Of a stretch of 64,000 nt of DNA, positions 19,660 to 31,699 are shown piece by piece. The notes beneath the pieces were generated by a model. That model saw only the letters and a list, made by a program, of their open reading frames with translations. It did not search any database and was not told where the DNA came from. Origin of the DNA: Carposina sasakii (Eukaryota > Arthropoda > Insecta > Lepidoptera > Carposinidae). A program made the position numbers and the translations under genes. The first letter of the stretch is position 1. Each line of letters starts with the position of its first letter. The stretch spans positions 6,138,001 to 6,202,000 of the forward strand of contig CP053167.1 of the NCBI GenBank assembly GCA_014607495.2, given 5' to 3'.

Positions 19660-20655
19660 GATACTATAGATACATTATGTACGCCATAGCCAAATAAAAT
19701 TGATGACCAATATAAAAAAATTCGCTAGTATCAAATTGATTGATATTTTTTACTACATTTTTTTGCCATAGAATATTCCAGAAGCCGTTGACCTGAACCG
19801 TTTGATATTTATGTTAATTGTTAATATGTATTAAGGTGGTGAACTATCAATCTTAAACCAGCAGGAGATGGGTACGAAAACAGGCAAAAAATGGACGCGG
19901 TAATGAAATATGTTTTATGTTAGTGTGTTTATTATCATGCCAATTTGTAGTCGATGTATCATCATTTGCAACTTCTAAAAGCGACTATGAAGTATGTAAG
20001 TAAGTATTTAGTTCTTAACTTACAAAAACGACAAATATAGATTATATTCATGGTTATTATTTAGGCCTTACTGGAGATATTCTGAACAGTTAGCTCTAAA
20101 GGTTGTTGTCATTAAAACTATGTAAAGCTTTTACCATTTCCTTTAGCATTAGGTTACATGACCATATGAACGATCACTCCAAAACGATGATCATATCGTC
20201 TTCATTCTGCCTTATCTAATAAACCTAGCTCGTTGTCGTAAACTGTAAACGTAAGTTCATCTAGAATCGCTAGAATTAATTAAATTACAATTTGACCTCT
20301 ACTACCGAGCGGCGGGAGGGACGCACTGCAATGAGGTTGTTGTTTGTGTGGTCACACCACTTGAGGTACATTTGTTTTGGTCAACTAGATGTGGCATAAA
20401 CTTAGCAAAATGGTAGTTACACGTAGACAATGTAACATTGTTGCACATCGACGACATGCGTTGAAATATTTCTATCAATAACGGTTAATACTTCATTACA
20501 ATGTAAATCAAGTAGGCAATCAAAGTATGCTTTTCAAACGTATGCTGGATGAATTCTTTCGAACCTTTATTGATTCGATCAAGAAATAATCGGTATTACA
20601 AACTATCTATCGAACTCGCAATTTTAATCAAAGTATGCGTGTCGTCTTTCCGACG
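19660..20655. other. Intergenic, nothing recognised
   Basis: AT-rich, no open frame with family resemblance. Ends just before the CGAT-rich structured region. Confidence 0.4.
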
Positions 20656-20659
20656 ACGC

Positions 20660-21740
20660 CGACGGCTCTATTGAGTTAAGAGCGGGTGTCTATTAGAATA
20701 CAGATATTTTTATATCGAATTTCATTTTACCGAAAACTATTCCACGATTTTTAATATACATATATTTTTTCATTTCATCGAATAGTTAATCATCGCTGTT
20801 TCATATCATCGAAAAACGTTTCTTAAAAAAATCTTTTAAAGTTGTTATGATTACCAGAAAAACGATACATCGAACTTACATTTCATAAAAGTATTAAGTT
20901 ATCGATGAAACTATTCGTAAAAACACGTTACAATGTGTATCGGAACCCATAATACTTTTTCACATACCAACTTTTTAGTATTAATCAACTATTTAACATG
21001 CACGCAAGCATGCAGCATGCAAGCAAACATGCAGACTGCAGCAAACATGCAGCATGCAAGCAAACATACAGCATGCAGCAGGCATGTTTTCTGTCACGGC
21101 TCCGGCGCTGCGGGGTTCAGGCGGTCCCACGCGAGCTTATCGTCGCAGATGAATGTAACGCTCACCACCGCACCTTCGGTTTGCTCAGCCGCGGCGGCCA
21201 GTGTTGCATCCGCCTACTCCTCAGCTCCCGAGGCCGCCTCGCCCCTCTGCGCCCACGCGCTTTTACATTGCACTCTAGGGGTAGGGCAGATAAGACTGCG
21301 TGGAGTCGGAGTAAACTGAGTCGATTTAAATACTTTGTTTTTTCATTCATCCCAATTTTTGTTTTGAATAATGTTCTAGAAAGAAGAACTAATTAACTGC
21401 ATGAAATCGTATTTTGGCAAAATGTCCATTGATTTATTGAAGTAAAATCGATGTTTCAATTATTTTGCAAACTGAAACTTACGATGAAACAAAAATATGG
21501 GTAACAAAACTTCGATGTAACATTATTTCGATAAAATGTATAAAACATGAAAACAAATAACGATGAACTGTGTTTTTAGATAATGTATATTCGAGGAAAT
21601 GTAATTGCGATGTAACCTAATTCTAGGATTTGTTAAATATTGTACTAAAAGTTCTGCAAATCGTTTTATGAGTAATGAAAATCGTTGAAAGGAATTGCGA
21701 TAAAATGATGGATTCCCGTTAAGAGCCTTTGGAGTCTTCA
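20660..21740. other. Structured region: CGAT-rich arms around a GC-rich core
   Basis: Both flanks (20700-20940 and 21400-21710) carry many CGAT-containing words such as TCGATGAAAC, TCGATGTAAC and GCGATAAAATG, spaced roughly every 20-35 bp. They enclose a GCATGCAGCAAACAT short repeat (20998-21085) and a GC-rich core (21095-21315). Overlapping open frames in the core show no known domain. The outer edges share 'ggctc...ttaa...cggg'. It looks like a non-autonomous element or an ancient degenerate satellite, but I cannot assign it. Confidence 0.35.
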
Positions 21741-21883
21741 GCCGAATCAGCTCTCATGTTGTTAAGCTCAGTACGTGGTCTACCGACGGGGCCCTGGTAT
21801 AATATAGTATGGAAAATTCTTAACAACCTAGGAATTACTATACAATCTTGAGAAATAAACATGTGGTCTATATATATTCTTAA

Positions 21884-22133
21884 TATCCTACTAATATTAT
21901 AAACGCGAAAGTTTATGAGTATGGATGGATGGATGTATGGATGTTTGTTACTCTTTCACGTAAAAACGGCTGGAGCGATTTTAATAAAATTTGGTATGGA
22001 GTTAGCTGACATCCTGGGTTAACACATAGGCTACTTTTTATCCCGGGAAAATATTTTTATCGCGGATAATTTCGACAAAAATTTTGTTTTTTTCTGCAGT
22101 CCACGCGGACGAAGTCGCGAGCGTCCACTAGTA
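21884..22133 (-). repeat. Interspersed repeat, CCGCGACTTCGTCCGCG family
   Basis: Minus-strand copy running from ACTAGTGGACGCTCGCGAC to ATAATATTAGTAGGAT, with a (GGAT)n tract near the end. It is nearly the mirror of the plus-strand copy at 25506-25752. Confidence 0.7.
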
Positions 22134-22192
22134 ATCTATATATCTTAAAGTGGGACTAGGTTAATGTGTTGTGAAAGATGTGTGTGTATTAT

Positions 22193-22232
22193 TCTCATAG
22201 CTTTTCTCTTAACATAACCCTTTTGTATACTA
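22193..22232. repeat. MITE family 1, end fragment
   Basis: CATAGCTTTTCTCTTAACAT followed by AACCCTTTTGT matches the right arm of the foldback MITE, truncated before the terminal CACCCTG. Confidence 0.5.
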
Positions 22233-22590
22233 GGTCAATCAATTTAGCTCTATACGCATTTACTTTAACATCACAATTAGAGGCACTTATCTATTTCTTT
22301 ATACCTGCTACTCTGATCCTCATGCATATTTATAAAAGAGGTTGGGAAGAGCTCAAATACATCTCTTGCCAGTTCTAGTATCTCTACACCAAAGTCCACC
22401 TGTCAATGAGGTGTCGATGTACGCCCTGAACTGACGGAGATATATGACCGCGCCAGCTGACCCCTTGCCCAATTACATTTGTTTGCATTACAGTTCCTCT
22501 CTCTGGTTCCTGGTGCTCTTGGTAATTGCAATCAGATTCTGTGATTACATGCCTTGAGGGGGTAAATAGACATACTTACATTCATACATA

Positions 22591-22765
22591 CAGGGTGTTT
22601 TTTAGGTCGTCAACGTCGTCAATACTACGGAATCTCCTCATCATCACGATCATTTTTCTCCGTGGAAGCATAACTGGGAAGTGTCTGGTTTCCAAGATAT
22701 TAGGGTACAAAGTTGAGTAAATAGATTGCGTTTTTCTGCATAAATGCACATAGTACGCGTAGACT
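22591..22765 (-). repeat. MITE family 2, partial copy
   Basis: CAGGGTGTTTTTTAGGTCGTC to about TACGCGTAGAC, matching the right half of 34915-35269 in reverse. A TA precedes it. Confidence 0.65.
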
Positions 22766-22809
22766 TATTTATTTTGGTTTAGGCTTCAGAATCATGATCT
22801 GGTCAGTAT

Positions 22810-22936
22810 ATCAATACTAGTGGATCACCGCGACTTCGTCCGCGTGGACTGCAGAAAAAACAAAATGACGAAATTATCCGGGATAAAAATACTTTCCCGG
22901 GATAAAACTTTCGCGTTTATAATATTAGTAGGATTT
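22810..22936 (+). repeat. Interspersed repeat, internally deleted copy
   Basis: ACTAGTGGATCACCGCGACT to AATATTAGTAGGAT. The central part from the AAAGTAGCC block to the (CCAT)n block is missing when compared with 25506-25752. Confidence 0.65.
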
Positions 22937-22939
22937 GCC

Positions 22940-24140
22940 TGGCTAACACTTAGGTTATGCTAGTTCCTGTTAAGAAAAGGTATGTTCCCTTTATCAATAT
23001 TTGATGAAACCGTCATAATTCTGCAACTTTTGACATGTTTTTTGCCCTCGACCGCCCAGTAGCTTTCGAAAGGTACGCCATATTAACTTGCCTTTGTCAA
23101 AATTTATTGGGCAAAAGTTAATTTTCTAATTCGCAAAACTTTGGAGACGCCACAAAAAAGAAAAATACGAAATTGACTCTATACCGGTGGCTTTGTGGTT
23201 CTTTTTGAAGTTTTATAAGGAATCGGAGACTTGGCTAGTGACAAACAGACGAACAAAGGAATACCATTATCGTAATCTGTTTTGGGGTCTAGTAAGTTGT
23301 TTGTATTTAGCAAATAATACAATATTATGAAAAGTGAAAATGAATTGGCTTCTTAGAATGTGGCAAAACGGACGGTAAATTAAAGTTTTTTAAACTCGAA
23401 ACTGGTTTATGTGTTCTGTTTCATTTATTTCACAGTAAGGTACAAACACTGATTTCTATTAGTCCTTTTACGTGCCTTTCCGCTGTCTGTCTATTCCTAT
23501 GTGGTTGTGTTTTATGTGTCTAGTTTAAGAATATGGCTGGTCCGAAATAAAGATTTTATTATGCATGCTTGCTTAGATCTTTAAAACTCCGTAACCCGAA
23601 AGACCTGCACCGGGTACGCACAGGTGCAATGCGAAATTCCCCTTTACGCTGAAGAAGTTGAAGGCGGCAGCTAATTTATTATTATAATAATCAAAAACTG
23701 AATCCGAACCAAGTTAGCTTTATAAGTTCCGGTCCATTACGTTAGGACTAGTAACCTTCAACAAAATGAAACATTTAGTAAAATCATGCCCATATAATAT
23801 AGCGCTGAATATTGTATCAAATATCAAAGAGTCCCGCTTAGCTGAGCATATGGGTTACCTATCAACCATTCTGTACCTATTATGCCTGCTCAGGCGTAAG
23901 GTGACAACGTCTCTATTTGTCTAAGGTTCTTAAAGTTCATTAAAATCTTCTATAACAAAACTTTACATAATATTTTATTTTTATTACCTATATAATCCAG
24001 AAACACAAACAGTACTAATAATCTAAGTATCTACTATACCTAATAATTATGTAATAATAAGACATTGTAATTATGCACCTTTTCGTATAATTATAATATA
24101 GTAGGTCGATACTTATATATTTTTGCAGAATTTATCTATT
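22940..24140. other. Intergenic, nothing recognised
   Basis: AT-rich, no credible exon, RNA gene or repeat boundary. Confidence 0.4.
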
Positions 24141-24145
24141 ACATA

Positions 24146-24446
24146 TAATAAAAATGTAACGGATCGCTGTCTGTACATGGAAGATATATGAGAAAAAATA
24201 TTACAGGAGACCTTTATCAACGCAGTAGTACCCAAAAGAATGATTTTTGAAATTTTTGTCTGTTTGTCGGTTTGTCTGTGCGTTTGTGCACGCTAATCTC
24301 AGAAACGGCTGAACCGATTTCGATGCAGTTCTCAGGAATATATTGTGACAGGTCCCACTTAACATATAGGCTACTTTTTAACCCGGATAATTTCGACATT
24401 TTGTTTCTCTGTAGTCCACGCGGACGGAGTCGCGGGCGTCCACTAG
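24146..24446 (-). repeat. Interspersed repeat, CCGCGACTCCGTCCGCG family
   Basis: Close relative of 1576-1877 and 38752-39083, including the AACGGATCGCTGTCTG outer block and (CAGACAAA)n tract. It ends in CTAGTGGACGCCCGCGAC on the minus strand. Confidence 0.7.
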
Positions 24447-24563
24447 ATATAGAGCATATTTGGTGCACTTAAGTACTTAATGTTTTAATTACTATGTATT
24501 CATAAATGTCGAGGAGGGCACTGATGTCTACAAGAACAGGTTAAATCCTAGCAGCAGCGTTTC

Positions 24564-24728
24564 TATAGATACGCGAAATCATACATTAAATTGTATGCGA
24601 CCAAAAATCATTCTGTATAGGTTACTTTTTATCCCGGATAATTTCCATTTTGTTTCTCTGTAGTCCACGCGGACGGAGTACTACGTGAAGCATTATAGAT
24701 ACGCGAAATCATACATTAAATTGTATGC
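24564..24728. repeat. Repeat fragment between 35-bp direct repeats
   Basis: The identical 35-bp sequence occurs at 24564-24598 and 24694-24728. Between them lies a minus-strand fragment of the CCGCGAC-family repeat (ATAGGTTACTTTTTATCCCG to GTAGTCCACGCGGACGGAGT). The direct repeats look like a very long target-site duplication or a local duplication by template switching. Confidence 0.6.
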
Positions 24729-25315
24729 CAATTTGTTTTTTTTCATTCCAACCCATATAATGGGAAGAGCTCTACAATTTAGAGATAGTTATTTTATGTG
24801 TTGTAAAAAATTCAAATACATTATTTCGTTTCTTAGAAGTAACGTAACATCTACAAGGCATATCAAATTACATTTCAGTTTAATTGGGTCACCAGAACCG
24901 ACTTGATCCGCCGGCTTCAAAAGGACCGAGAGTTTTCGGGTTGAATGAATCGATTACGCGATAACGATTATTATTCGATTACTAAAAACGTCCTCGCCGC
25001 CGGTTCGACACCTCTCCTGACCAACCAATCCATCATTATGAGAAATATTGTTCTCAAACTTTTGATTTCAACATAAAAGTGCACTATTTTATTTTCTGTT
25101 TTAAACTGTAGCAGCATAGAATATTGCAATAATAATATAGAATAACATTATTTGTGAGTAAAATTTCTACTTTAACGAATTAACCGGGCATTGAATATTG
25201 TTTGACTTGATTAGTATCAAATACAGCGTTTTGAAAGTATTCCGGCCACGTCTGTGATCACAATTGACTCCTTTCGCGGTTCTAGTTGCGGGATCCACAT
25301 ACAATAGCAGACCTA

Positions 25316-25465
25316 GTGCAGTGCATTAGCCTGTAGTCCAGTGCTGAACGTAGGACGTAGCCTCGATCTCTCGTTTTTGACATCCAGTATACATTAGATA
25401 CTATTCAAGTCATCGGTCCATTTGGGCGCAGGGCGTCCAACGCTTCGTTTGCCGATCTAATACGT
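25316..25465 (-). repeat. LINE 3'-end fragment, inverted
   Basis: 'cctgtagtccagtgctgaac' followed by a degraded block with 'gtccatttgggcgcagggcg', similar in order to the 3' coding end of an RTE-type LINE but of a different subfamily from 19345-19655. Confidence 0.5.
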
Positions 25466-25505
25466 TTAATTTTAACATTCATTTATACGCAGTTAAATAT
25501 TATAG

Positions 25506-25752
25506 TTAACTAGTAGACGCCCGCGACTTCGTCCGCGTGGACTGCAGAAGATACAAAATATCGAAATTATCCGGGATAAAAAAAAATCCCGGGATAAAAT
25601 GTAGCCTATGTGTTAATCCAGGGTGTCAGCTAACTCCATACCAAATTTTATTAAAATCGCTCCAGCCGCTTTTACATGAAAGAGTAATATACATCCATCC
25701 ATCTATCCATCCACCCATACTCACAAACTTTCGCGTTTATGGGTAATATTAG
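25506..25752 (+). repeat. Interspersed repeat, CCGCGACTTCGTCCGCG family
   Basis: A near-complete plus-strand copy. It starts at CTAGTAGACGCCCGCGACTT, passes AAATGTAGCCTATGTG and AAAATCGCTCCAGCCGC, has a (CATC)n tract, and ends at GGTAATATTAGTAAG. Confidence 0.7.
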
Positions 25753-25759
25753 TAAGATG

Positions 25760-26840
25760 TATTTAACAAAACACATGCACCCCCCTTTTTGAACCTCACA
25801 TATATATAAAGTTTAAGAATCACTATCTTCCTGGGCGGTCGCGCGACGTCGCAGTCTCGACTAATTATCGATACACGTCGATTATTCCGAATAATTAGGT
25901 CGACACTGGCACAGCACTGCATGACCAGTTACATGCCTTTTAGGTATCGATATTTTAATAAATTGTACTTCTACTTTGAAAATTGGTAAAATATTGTGGT
26001 TTATTGGTTTTAACTCTGTGCTGTTTATATGTAAAGTATTTTTCCCGTAGAATAGGAAAAGTACTAGTACCATGTACCTGATTTTTCATTTATGGTAGGT
26101 TCGTAAGGACGATGAGTAATCCTGGAGGTAGAGTGCTTTTTTTTTTCCAAATAATTCCAAAACCAGGCATAGGAGTTATTCCATGATATGGTAGTTTACT
26201 AGCCAATTATCATATTTAAGTATACTTCCCTACGTAAACTTTTCGATAATAAACGATTTCGATATATGTATGTATACGAAAAAAATAATTAAGAAAAACT
26301 AGTCTTTTTTCAAACATATCGAAACTACATCCTCGTATTTTTTATCGAAGCTGTAACACCAAACTAACCTACCACAAATTCCTTTTAACAACATCTACTT
26401 AGACATCTACCACCAACCTTAGCCACTCCAGTAAAAGGTTCACATTCAAACCACAGATCATTTACGAAGTGTAAAATCGAAATGGCTGCTATGTTCTGAC
26501 GGGTGGACATTTTGACAATTGGGTCTTCGTGAAAGTGTCAGGTCGGTTGAGGACCACCGTCACCATCGAGATCGGGAACCAAGATTGTGGATAGTTTAAA
26601 TTACAATTAGATGGAAAATATTTTGAAAGTCCATTTGCTAATGTGAAATAAGGCAGAGTTGCCTTTTTCAATATGAAGAGCCCCTTAAACAGAAGATTGG
26701 GCTCGGAAATTCTACTTTTAAAAATTACTTACGGTGTATTTTTTTATCTGTGCTAGTATTTTTAAATACACGTCATTATTGGGAAGAGGGTGGGGGTAGA
26801 AATGCAAAAAACATGACATGATTAGTGGACAGATGGTCCC
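25760..26840. other. Intergenic, nothing recognised
   Basis: AT-rich sequence without a recognisable gene or repeat. Confidence 0.4.
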
Positions 26841-26858
26841 TTGACAATTAGTATATTT

Positions 26859-27208
26859 TCTTTATTAATAATTTTATAATATATGTACTATAATATCTTG
26901 ACTAAGATAAATTTATAAAAACACTTCTCCATTAATATAATCCGTTAGGATATGGTTGATCGTTTCATCTTTAAACACTGTGCTGAGGGATTCAGCTTTG
27001 TTTGCCGAGATTTGGCTAGTGTATAGCTATCGGGATGATGAATAACGTTGCCAATATGTAATTTAGAAAAGAGATGGTAAAATTCGTCATCCGAGTAATT
27101 GACCCGGTGGCTTAGTGGTTATAGCGGCTGGCACGATTTGCAGCGGTCGTGGGTTCGATTCCTACTCGGGTGAAGAATTTTTTCCATTTTCTTTATTAAT
27201 AATTTTAT
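26859..27208 (+). repeat. Dimeric SINE, 5'-truncated, with 13-bp TSD
   Basis: Order: remnant of a first SINE tail (CTTTATTAATAATTTTATAA), a 215-bp body beginning 'atcttgactaagataaattt', then a complete tRNA-like head (GACCCGGTGGCTTAGTGGTT...GTGGGTTCGATTCC) and tail. The sequence AATTAGTATATTT flanks it at 26846-26858 and 27209-27221, so the composite moved as one unit. The same body-head-tail order is at 48600-49035 (+) and 42082-42297 (-). Confidence 0.7.
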
Positions 27209-27224
27209 AATTAGTATATTTCTT

Positions 27225-28795
27225 TGTAAGCTCTATTAAAAATGTAGGTAACATCTCTCCGCATTGTCGTTCGTAATCGAAACATACCTATTCATGAATA
27301 GCGGCTCGATTTCATGATCTTTGTATTATTACTTGGTCTAAGGCCCCTGAAATATTGAAATTCTATAATTACACAAAACATTATTCATCTCTAATTTTAT
27401 CTGATCTAGTCTCTACTTAGCATCATGTTACTTAGTTACATATTTGTGTTAATAATCATTAAAAAAAATCATAAAAATGTATTTCTCTAGCTGATAAAAA
27501 ACCTTGTAGCTTCTTATGTAGGTATGTTTATAATCATATAATTTTTATCCATAGATAATTACCGTCTTATCCGCAAATAAAGGTTTCCCATGTCCTACAG
27601 TTACTTTAGACCAAGTTATATGTTCACTTGGCGAAATGGAAATATTAGAAAATACAAACCTAAAAGTCTTCGCTAGTAGCGTAATCTACTGAATAGATAA
27701 ATTGGTAGCCTACCGTATAAATATGTAACAATTGCCGGTCGATGTATTAGATGTTTTTCATACAAAAACCCAAAGACGCCGTCATGATAAAGACGCTTCA
27801 AAAAAATAATAATCCGAAGTATCAAATAATACACTGGTAGCAAGTGAATTTTGGATCGGGTTGCCTTGGCTTGGCCGTAAGAAAAAAACAACTCGTTCCT
27901 TTTTCGGAATAAAGGCTCGTGTTCGATTTTTGAACATGACGGGCAACGTCAGCAGTCGCGTAAAAAAGGAGTTTTTATTTTCGTGAAAAATAAGAGATAT
28001 TATTTTGTTTTGTAAACAAATAAGTTTCTGGGCAAAAACCAACCAATAGGAATCTTAACACGACTGTGACAAAACTTCTCATTAGCTAATAAGTAGTTTC
28101 GCATTGGTGCGTGTAGCAAAACTACTACGGTTTCGTAGATGCTACGCAATTTTTCGTAGCACAACAAGTAAAACTTTCTGCGTATTCCATTTTTTACCTA
28201 AAAGTAAAAAATATTCGTGACGTAGCAAACGGCATTCCTCGATTATCCCAATCATAAAAATGCTTCCACTTAATTATGCATTCATCACGTCTGCCCCAAG
28301 AAACGAAATACCTCACAACAGGCTATCTCGATAACGGACGATTAAAAATATTATCCCGTGCTCGATCGCATTTCCCCATATAGAACCTTCTTGGTTCGAA
28401 ATTAGAATTGTAAATAAAACAGCACTGGCCGCATGATTGAGACAAAGATAAGGAACAAAAATAAAAGGCGGGCTGTTTGAATGTTTGAATAAGGAACGCG
28501 CTACGTCAAGTGAAACGTCAAAATGAGACAGTTTCCGCGCGGGCGAACGCTGTGGTAAGGTCGGTAAGGTAGTCTGCTTGCTGCATAACTATACTTTTGT
28601 AAAAACAATTGAAAAGTGACTACACACTTAACTACCCAATCTTACATTCTGAGAAAAATTAAGATTATCATCGTGTTAATTAAAACAAATCAACACCAAT
28701 TAAAGATTGAACTGCCCAAGATTCGATGAACCTGAATAATAATACTAGATAGAGTAGTAAACATATTTTCCTGGAAAACGTGAACTTATTGTTGA
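27225..28795. other. Intergenic, no gene recognised
   Basis: AT-rich. A short CpG-rich patch at about 28490-28570 (GTTTCCGCGCGGGCGAACGC) could be regulatory. No exon with splice support was seen. Confidence 0.4.
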
Positions 28796-28804
28796 CATAT
28801 TGAC

Positions 28805-29012
28805 ATGTTGACATATGTCTACCTGTGGGTTGAGGTCGTACTCGTAAGAGGCGGTTAAGAGATTTAGGGAAGGTGGGCAGCAGCGCCTCCCGTGTTGACA
28901 TCAAAAATCTGACTGCGGTCACCGACCCGCCTACCAGCATGATTACTATGGACCAAAACCCCCCTACGGCAGCAGCTTTATGACGTGTGAAGGCCTACGT
29001 CCAGCAGGTATA
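28805..29012 (+). repeat. LINE 3' region, degenerate copy
   Basis: 'tctacctgtgggttgaggtc' through 'gtgggcagcagcgcctcccg' to 'aggcctacgtccagcaggta'. Same order as 45605-45875, with more substitutions. Confidence 0.65.
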
Positions 29013-29371
29013 TAGATATACACGTATTTGAGCAAACAAAATATAAATTAGATATATTTTTTAGACAAAATGCCATATTGCGCGACTACAACAGTTGCCT
29101 GACTAAGCACTACTTACCAAGTTATATCAATAAATAATAGTACCTAATTATCGATTATATTCGCTCGAGTGATCGACCAGACGAGGCGACAGACATCTTC
29201 TGGGACAACTCGGTCAAATTATGTTTTCAAATCTATTTAGTTATGGTACATGATTTTTGATATTTATTGTTGGAGTAAGATGACAATTCATTTACGTTTT
29301 AGGGACTATTTATGACGCTTTTAGTATACTATAATAGTTCACATAAGTATCTATTAAAATGAGTACATATA

Positions 29372-29631
29372 CAGGATGTAACAGAAAGGGTATGTTAAGC
29401 AAAAAGCTATGTAAATAGCCCACTATAGAGAACCTATTTCCAAAATTTGATACTCGAAATCACATGTTTATTTTTGTAGATTGTATGAACATTCCTGAGT
29501 TGTTTAAGAATTCTCCATACTATCAAGAAAAATAAATAAGTGGTTTCAAGTAGAAATTTTTGTAGGTAAGTTCCCTTAAGTGGGCTCTTTACATAGCTTT
29601 TCGCTTAACATAACCCTTTTGTTACACCCTG
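29372..29631. mobile_element. Foldback MITE family 1, copy B
   Basis: 260 bp from CAGGATGTAACAGAAAGGGT to CCCTTTTGTTACACCCTG, flanked by TA. It has long inverted-repeat halves, slightly more diverged in the right half than copy A. Confidence 0.9.
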
Positions 29632-29833
29632 TATAATAATTGATACTAGTAAAGTTGCTCCTCAGATGATCCGTTCCCCTTACTTCGCGTGGTTCCACTC
29701 GTACTAGCTACTACTTATAGACAAAAATAACAATATTTTTGCAAGTTATAGCTGCCCAATTTTTGAATAGGGCGTATGTTTATGTGCTCCGACTTTTGTT
29801 TGTAATGTGACGTATGTAATATTAGGCTAGCTA

Positions 29834-29890
29834 TATAACATACCTCCTCAATATTTAGGTGTCTTTATATTAAGAAGGAGGTATGTTATA
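29834..29890. repeat. 15-bp perfect inverted repeat
   Basis: TATAACATACCTCCT at 29834-29848 and its exact complement at 29876-29890 enclose 27 bases that are themselves partly self-complementary. It could be a very small MITE remnant or a hairpin. Confidence 0.55.
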
Positions 29891-30641
29891 CAATATGAAG
29901 AATAATAATAAAACATACCGAAAAAACTTAATTACTCCATCTGTCTCCGCTATCAATGGCGATTATCTTCATAATCCTGCCGTACCTGAGGGGGAAGGGT
30001 TTTAGTAAAGAAATCCTATTTTCATAGTTCACTTCATCAGCCGCAGTAATTTGGTTAGTTCGCATCGCTGCATCGGGCTCCTGGTGTATACAGCGATTTG
30101 TGATGTTGATACTCGGTGAAGAATTAAGTGTATAGATAGTAGGTACTTGACATAGGTTTGATAGAGAACAGAATTAGCAAGTGAAAACCACACATGTTAT
30201 TCTCTCAATCGGTAGTGTTTCCATTCTTAAGTTAAGTAACTTAAATTATGTCGAATATCAAACTTTGTCGATTGTCAGATGACATCAGCAAAACTGCTGG
30301 CCACAAGTGGATGCGGTTCGCCTAGGACAGAGAACAAGTGCACAGTGAAAAAGAGAGAAAATACCAACTACTAAAAAAATGTGTCTAAGATAAGCAGTGT
30401 TTGCATTTTATAAAAGTGTAACCATGTCACATATAAGATTACACATATAATAGCTTATCTGGACGTCTACTCTGAAGTGACGATAAACGAAGTATCGGCC
30501 GAATATCGAGGTGTTTCCTACTACGAACTTCCTTCGATCGGATCAGTCGCGCCGTTTTTTCATTCGGTCCGATCGAACTCTATTTGACAGGTATAAGGCT
30601 AGATAATAGAAAGCTTATAATATTAGTCAATGTGAATTATT

Positions 30642-30744
30642 ATAAAATTATTAATAAAGAAATGGAAAAAATTCCTCACCCGGTTGGGAATCGAACCCAC
30701 GACCTCTGCACTGCGTGCCAGCGCTCTCACCACTGAGCCACCGG
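30642..30744 (-). repeat. SINE monomer with 16-bp target-site duplication
   Basis: 103-bp tRNA-derived SINE. On the minus strand it has an A box GGTGGCTCAGTGGTGAG and a B box GTGGGTTCGATTCCC, then the tail GAGGAATTTTTTCCATTTC and an ATTAATAATTTTAT end. GTCAATGTGAATTATT flanks it at 30626-30641 and 30745-30760. This fixes the limits of the monomer exactly. Confidence 0.9.
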
Positions 30745-30764
30745 GTCAATGTGAATTATTCTCT

Positions 30765-31690
30765 ATGGTTTCGAATGAGTTTTGAACTCAGATGAATGAA
30801 TCCGAAGCAATTTCGTAGTAGGGTCAAAGGCTGTCAAAGGCTTCGATTCGGTCGGGCTTCGGTCGGACCGAAAGATTTGAAAGCGGCATTGCAGAGTAGA
30901 ACCCCTGTACTTTAAACTCCTTTATCATCCGTTCTGCTTTTCAGCTGTTTTGTTCTGATAATAAAGAATTTAGTTGAGCAAAGTATCAAAACTATTGAAT
31001 CCTCGTACACGCAAAGATGTTTACAAAGTTATTCCATATTTTCAATTTAAACAGACGGTGGGTGTGGGAAGGCGGTCTGTTTCCACAATTATAAACTTTG
31101 GCCTTCTGCGTCTTTGTATTCTTTTGAGGTATTTGTTGGTATTTTTTGTAGTAACTATTACTATCTATCAGATACTTCGATCAGATAGGACAATAATTAT
31201 ATTATTAGCTGTTTCCCGCGAAAAAGGCTTCTCGTCTGCAAAATTTTGGTACATCTTTCCTAGTTTATTCAGTGAAATGCGGTTATTATAATTTGAGAGT
31301 GCATAACCAATATTTAATATAAATTGATTTTGTAAGGATTCTTATCCTCAAGAACGCGGTATGTGTTTTTTACTTCGTTCTAATCATATAAGAATAACCC
31401 AACGTAATACAAACATCTAAGGGCGTGTGCCAAACACTTTTGAAAAAGTTTACAACAGAGGCAAAAGCGTAATTCAAGGTTTTTGTTTATAACAATGTTT
31501 ACCTAGTAAGTAATCTAGACTCGCAGTAGCGCATAAAGTCAAAGTTTAAGCTACATAACTGGCCTACTGCACCGTGTGTAGGTAATATTACACGTAATCA
31601 TTTGGAGCCATTTTTGGCCTTAACATAACTCAAAAACTACCTATTTCACAGAATCATATCAATCTTGCCGCATATTTTGATACTAAAATA
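30765..31690. other. Intergenic, no gene recognised
   Basis: 30800-30880 shares TTCGGTCCGA/TCGGACCGAA-type words with 30505-30600 on the other side of the SINE, perhaps remains of an older element that the SINE entered. An open frame at 30974-31291 has a hydrophobic stretch but starts with TTG and has no known domain. Confidence 0.4.
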
Positions 31691-31699
31691 AAATTATAT

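Noticed and set aside
20933..21396. Coding exons in the GC-rich core
   Set aside because: Overlapping frames on both strands come from GC-richness and the GCATGCAGC repeat. No splice sites or domains support them.
30642..30744. tRNA gene
   Set aside because: A and B boxes are present, but the cloverleaf is incomplete, a SINE tail follows, and a 16-bp target duplication marks it as a retroposon. The same applies to the heads at 236-307, 27090-27170 and 48930-48995.
30974..31291. Membrane protein gene
   Set aside because: Starts with TTG, hydrophobic residues reflect T-rich DNA, and there is no family resemblance.
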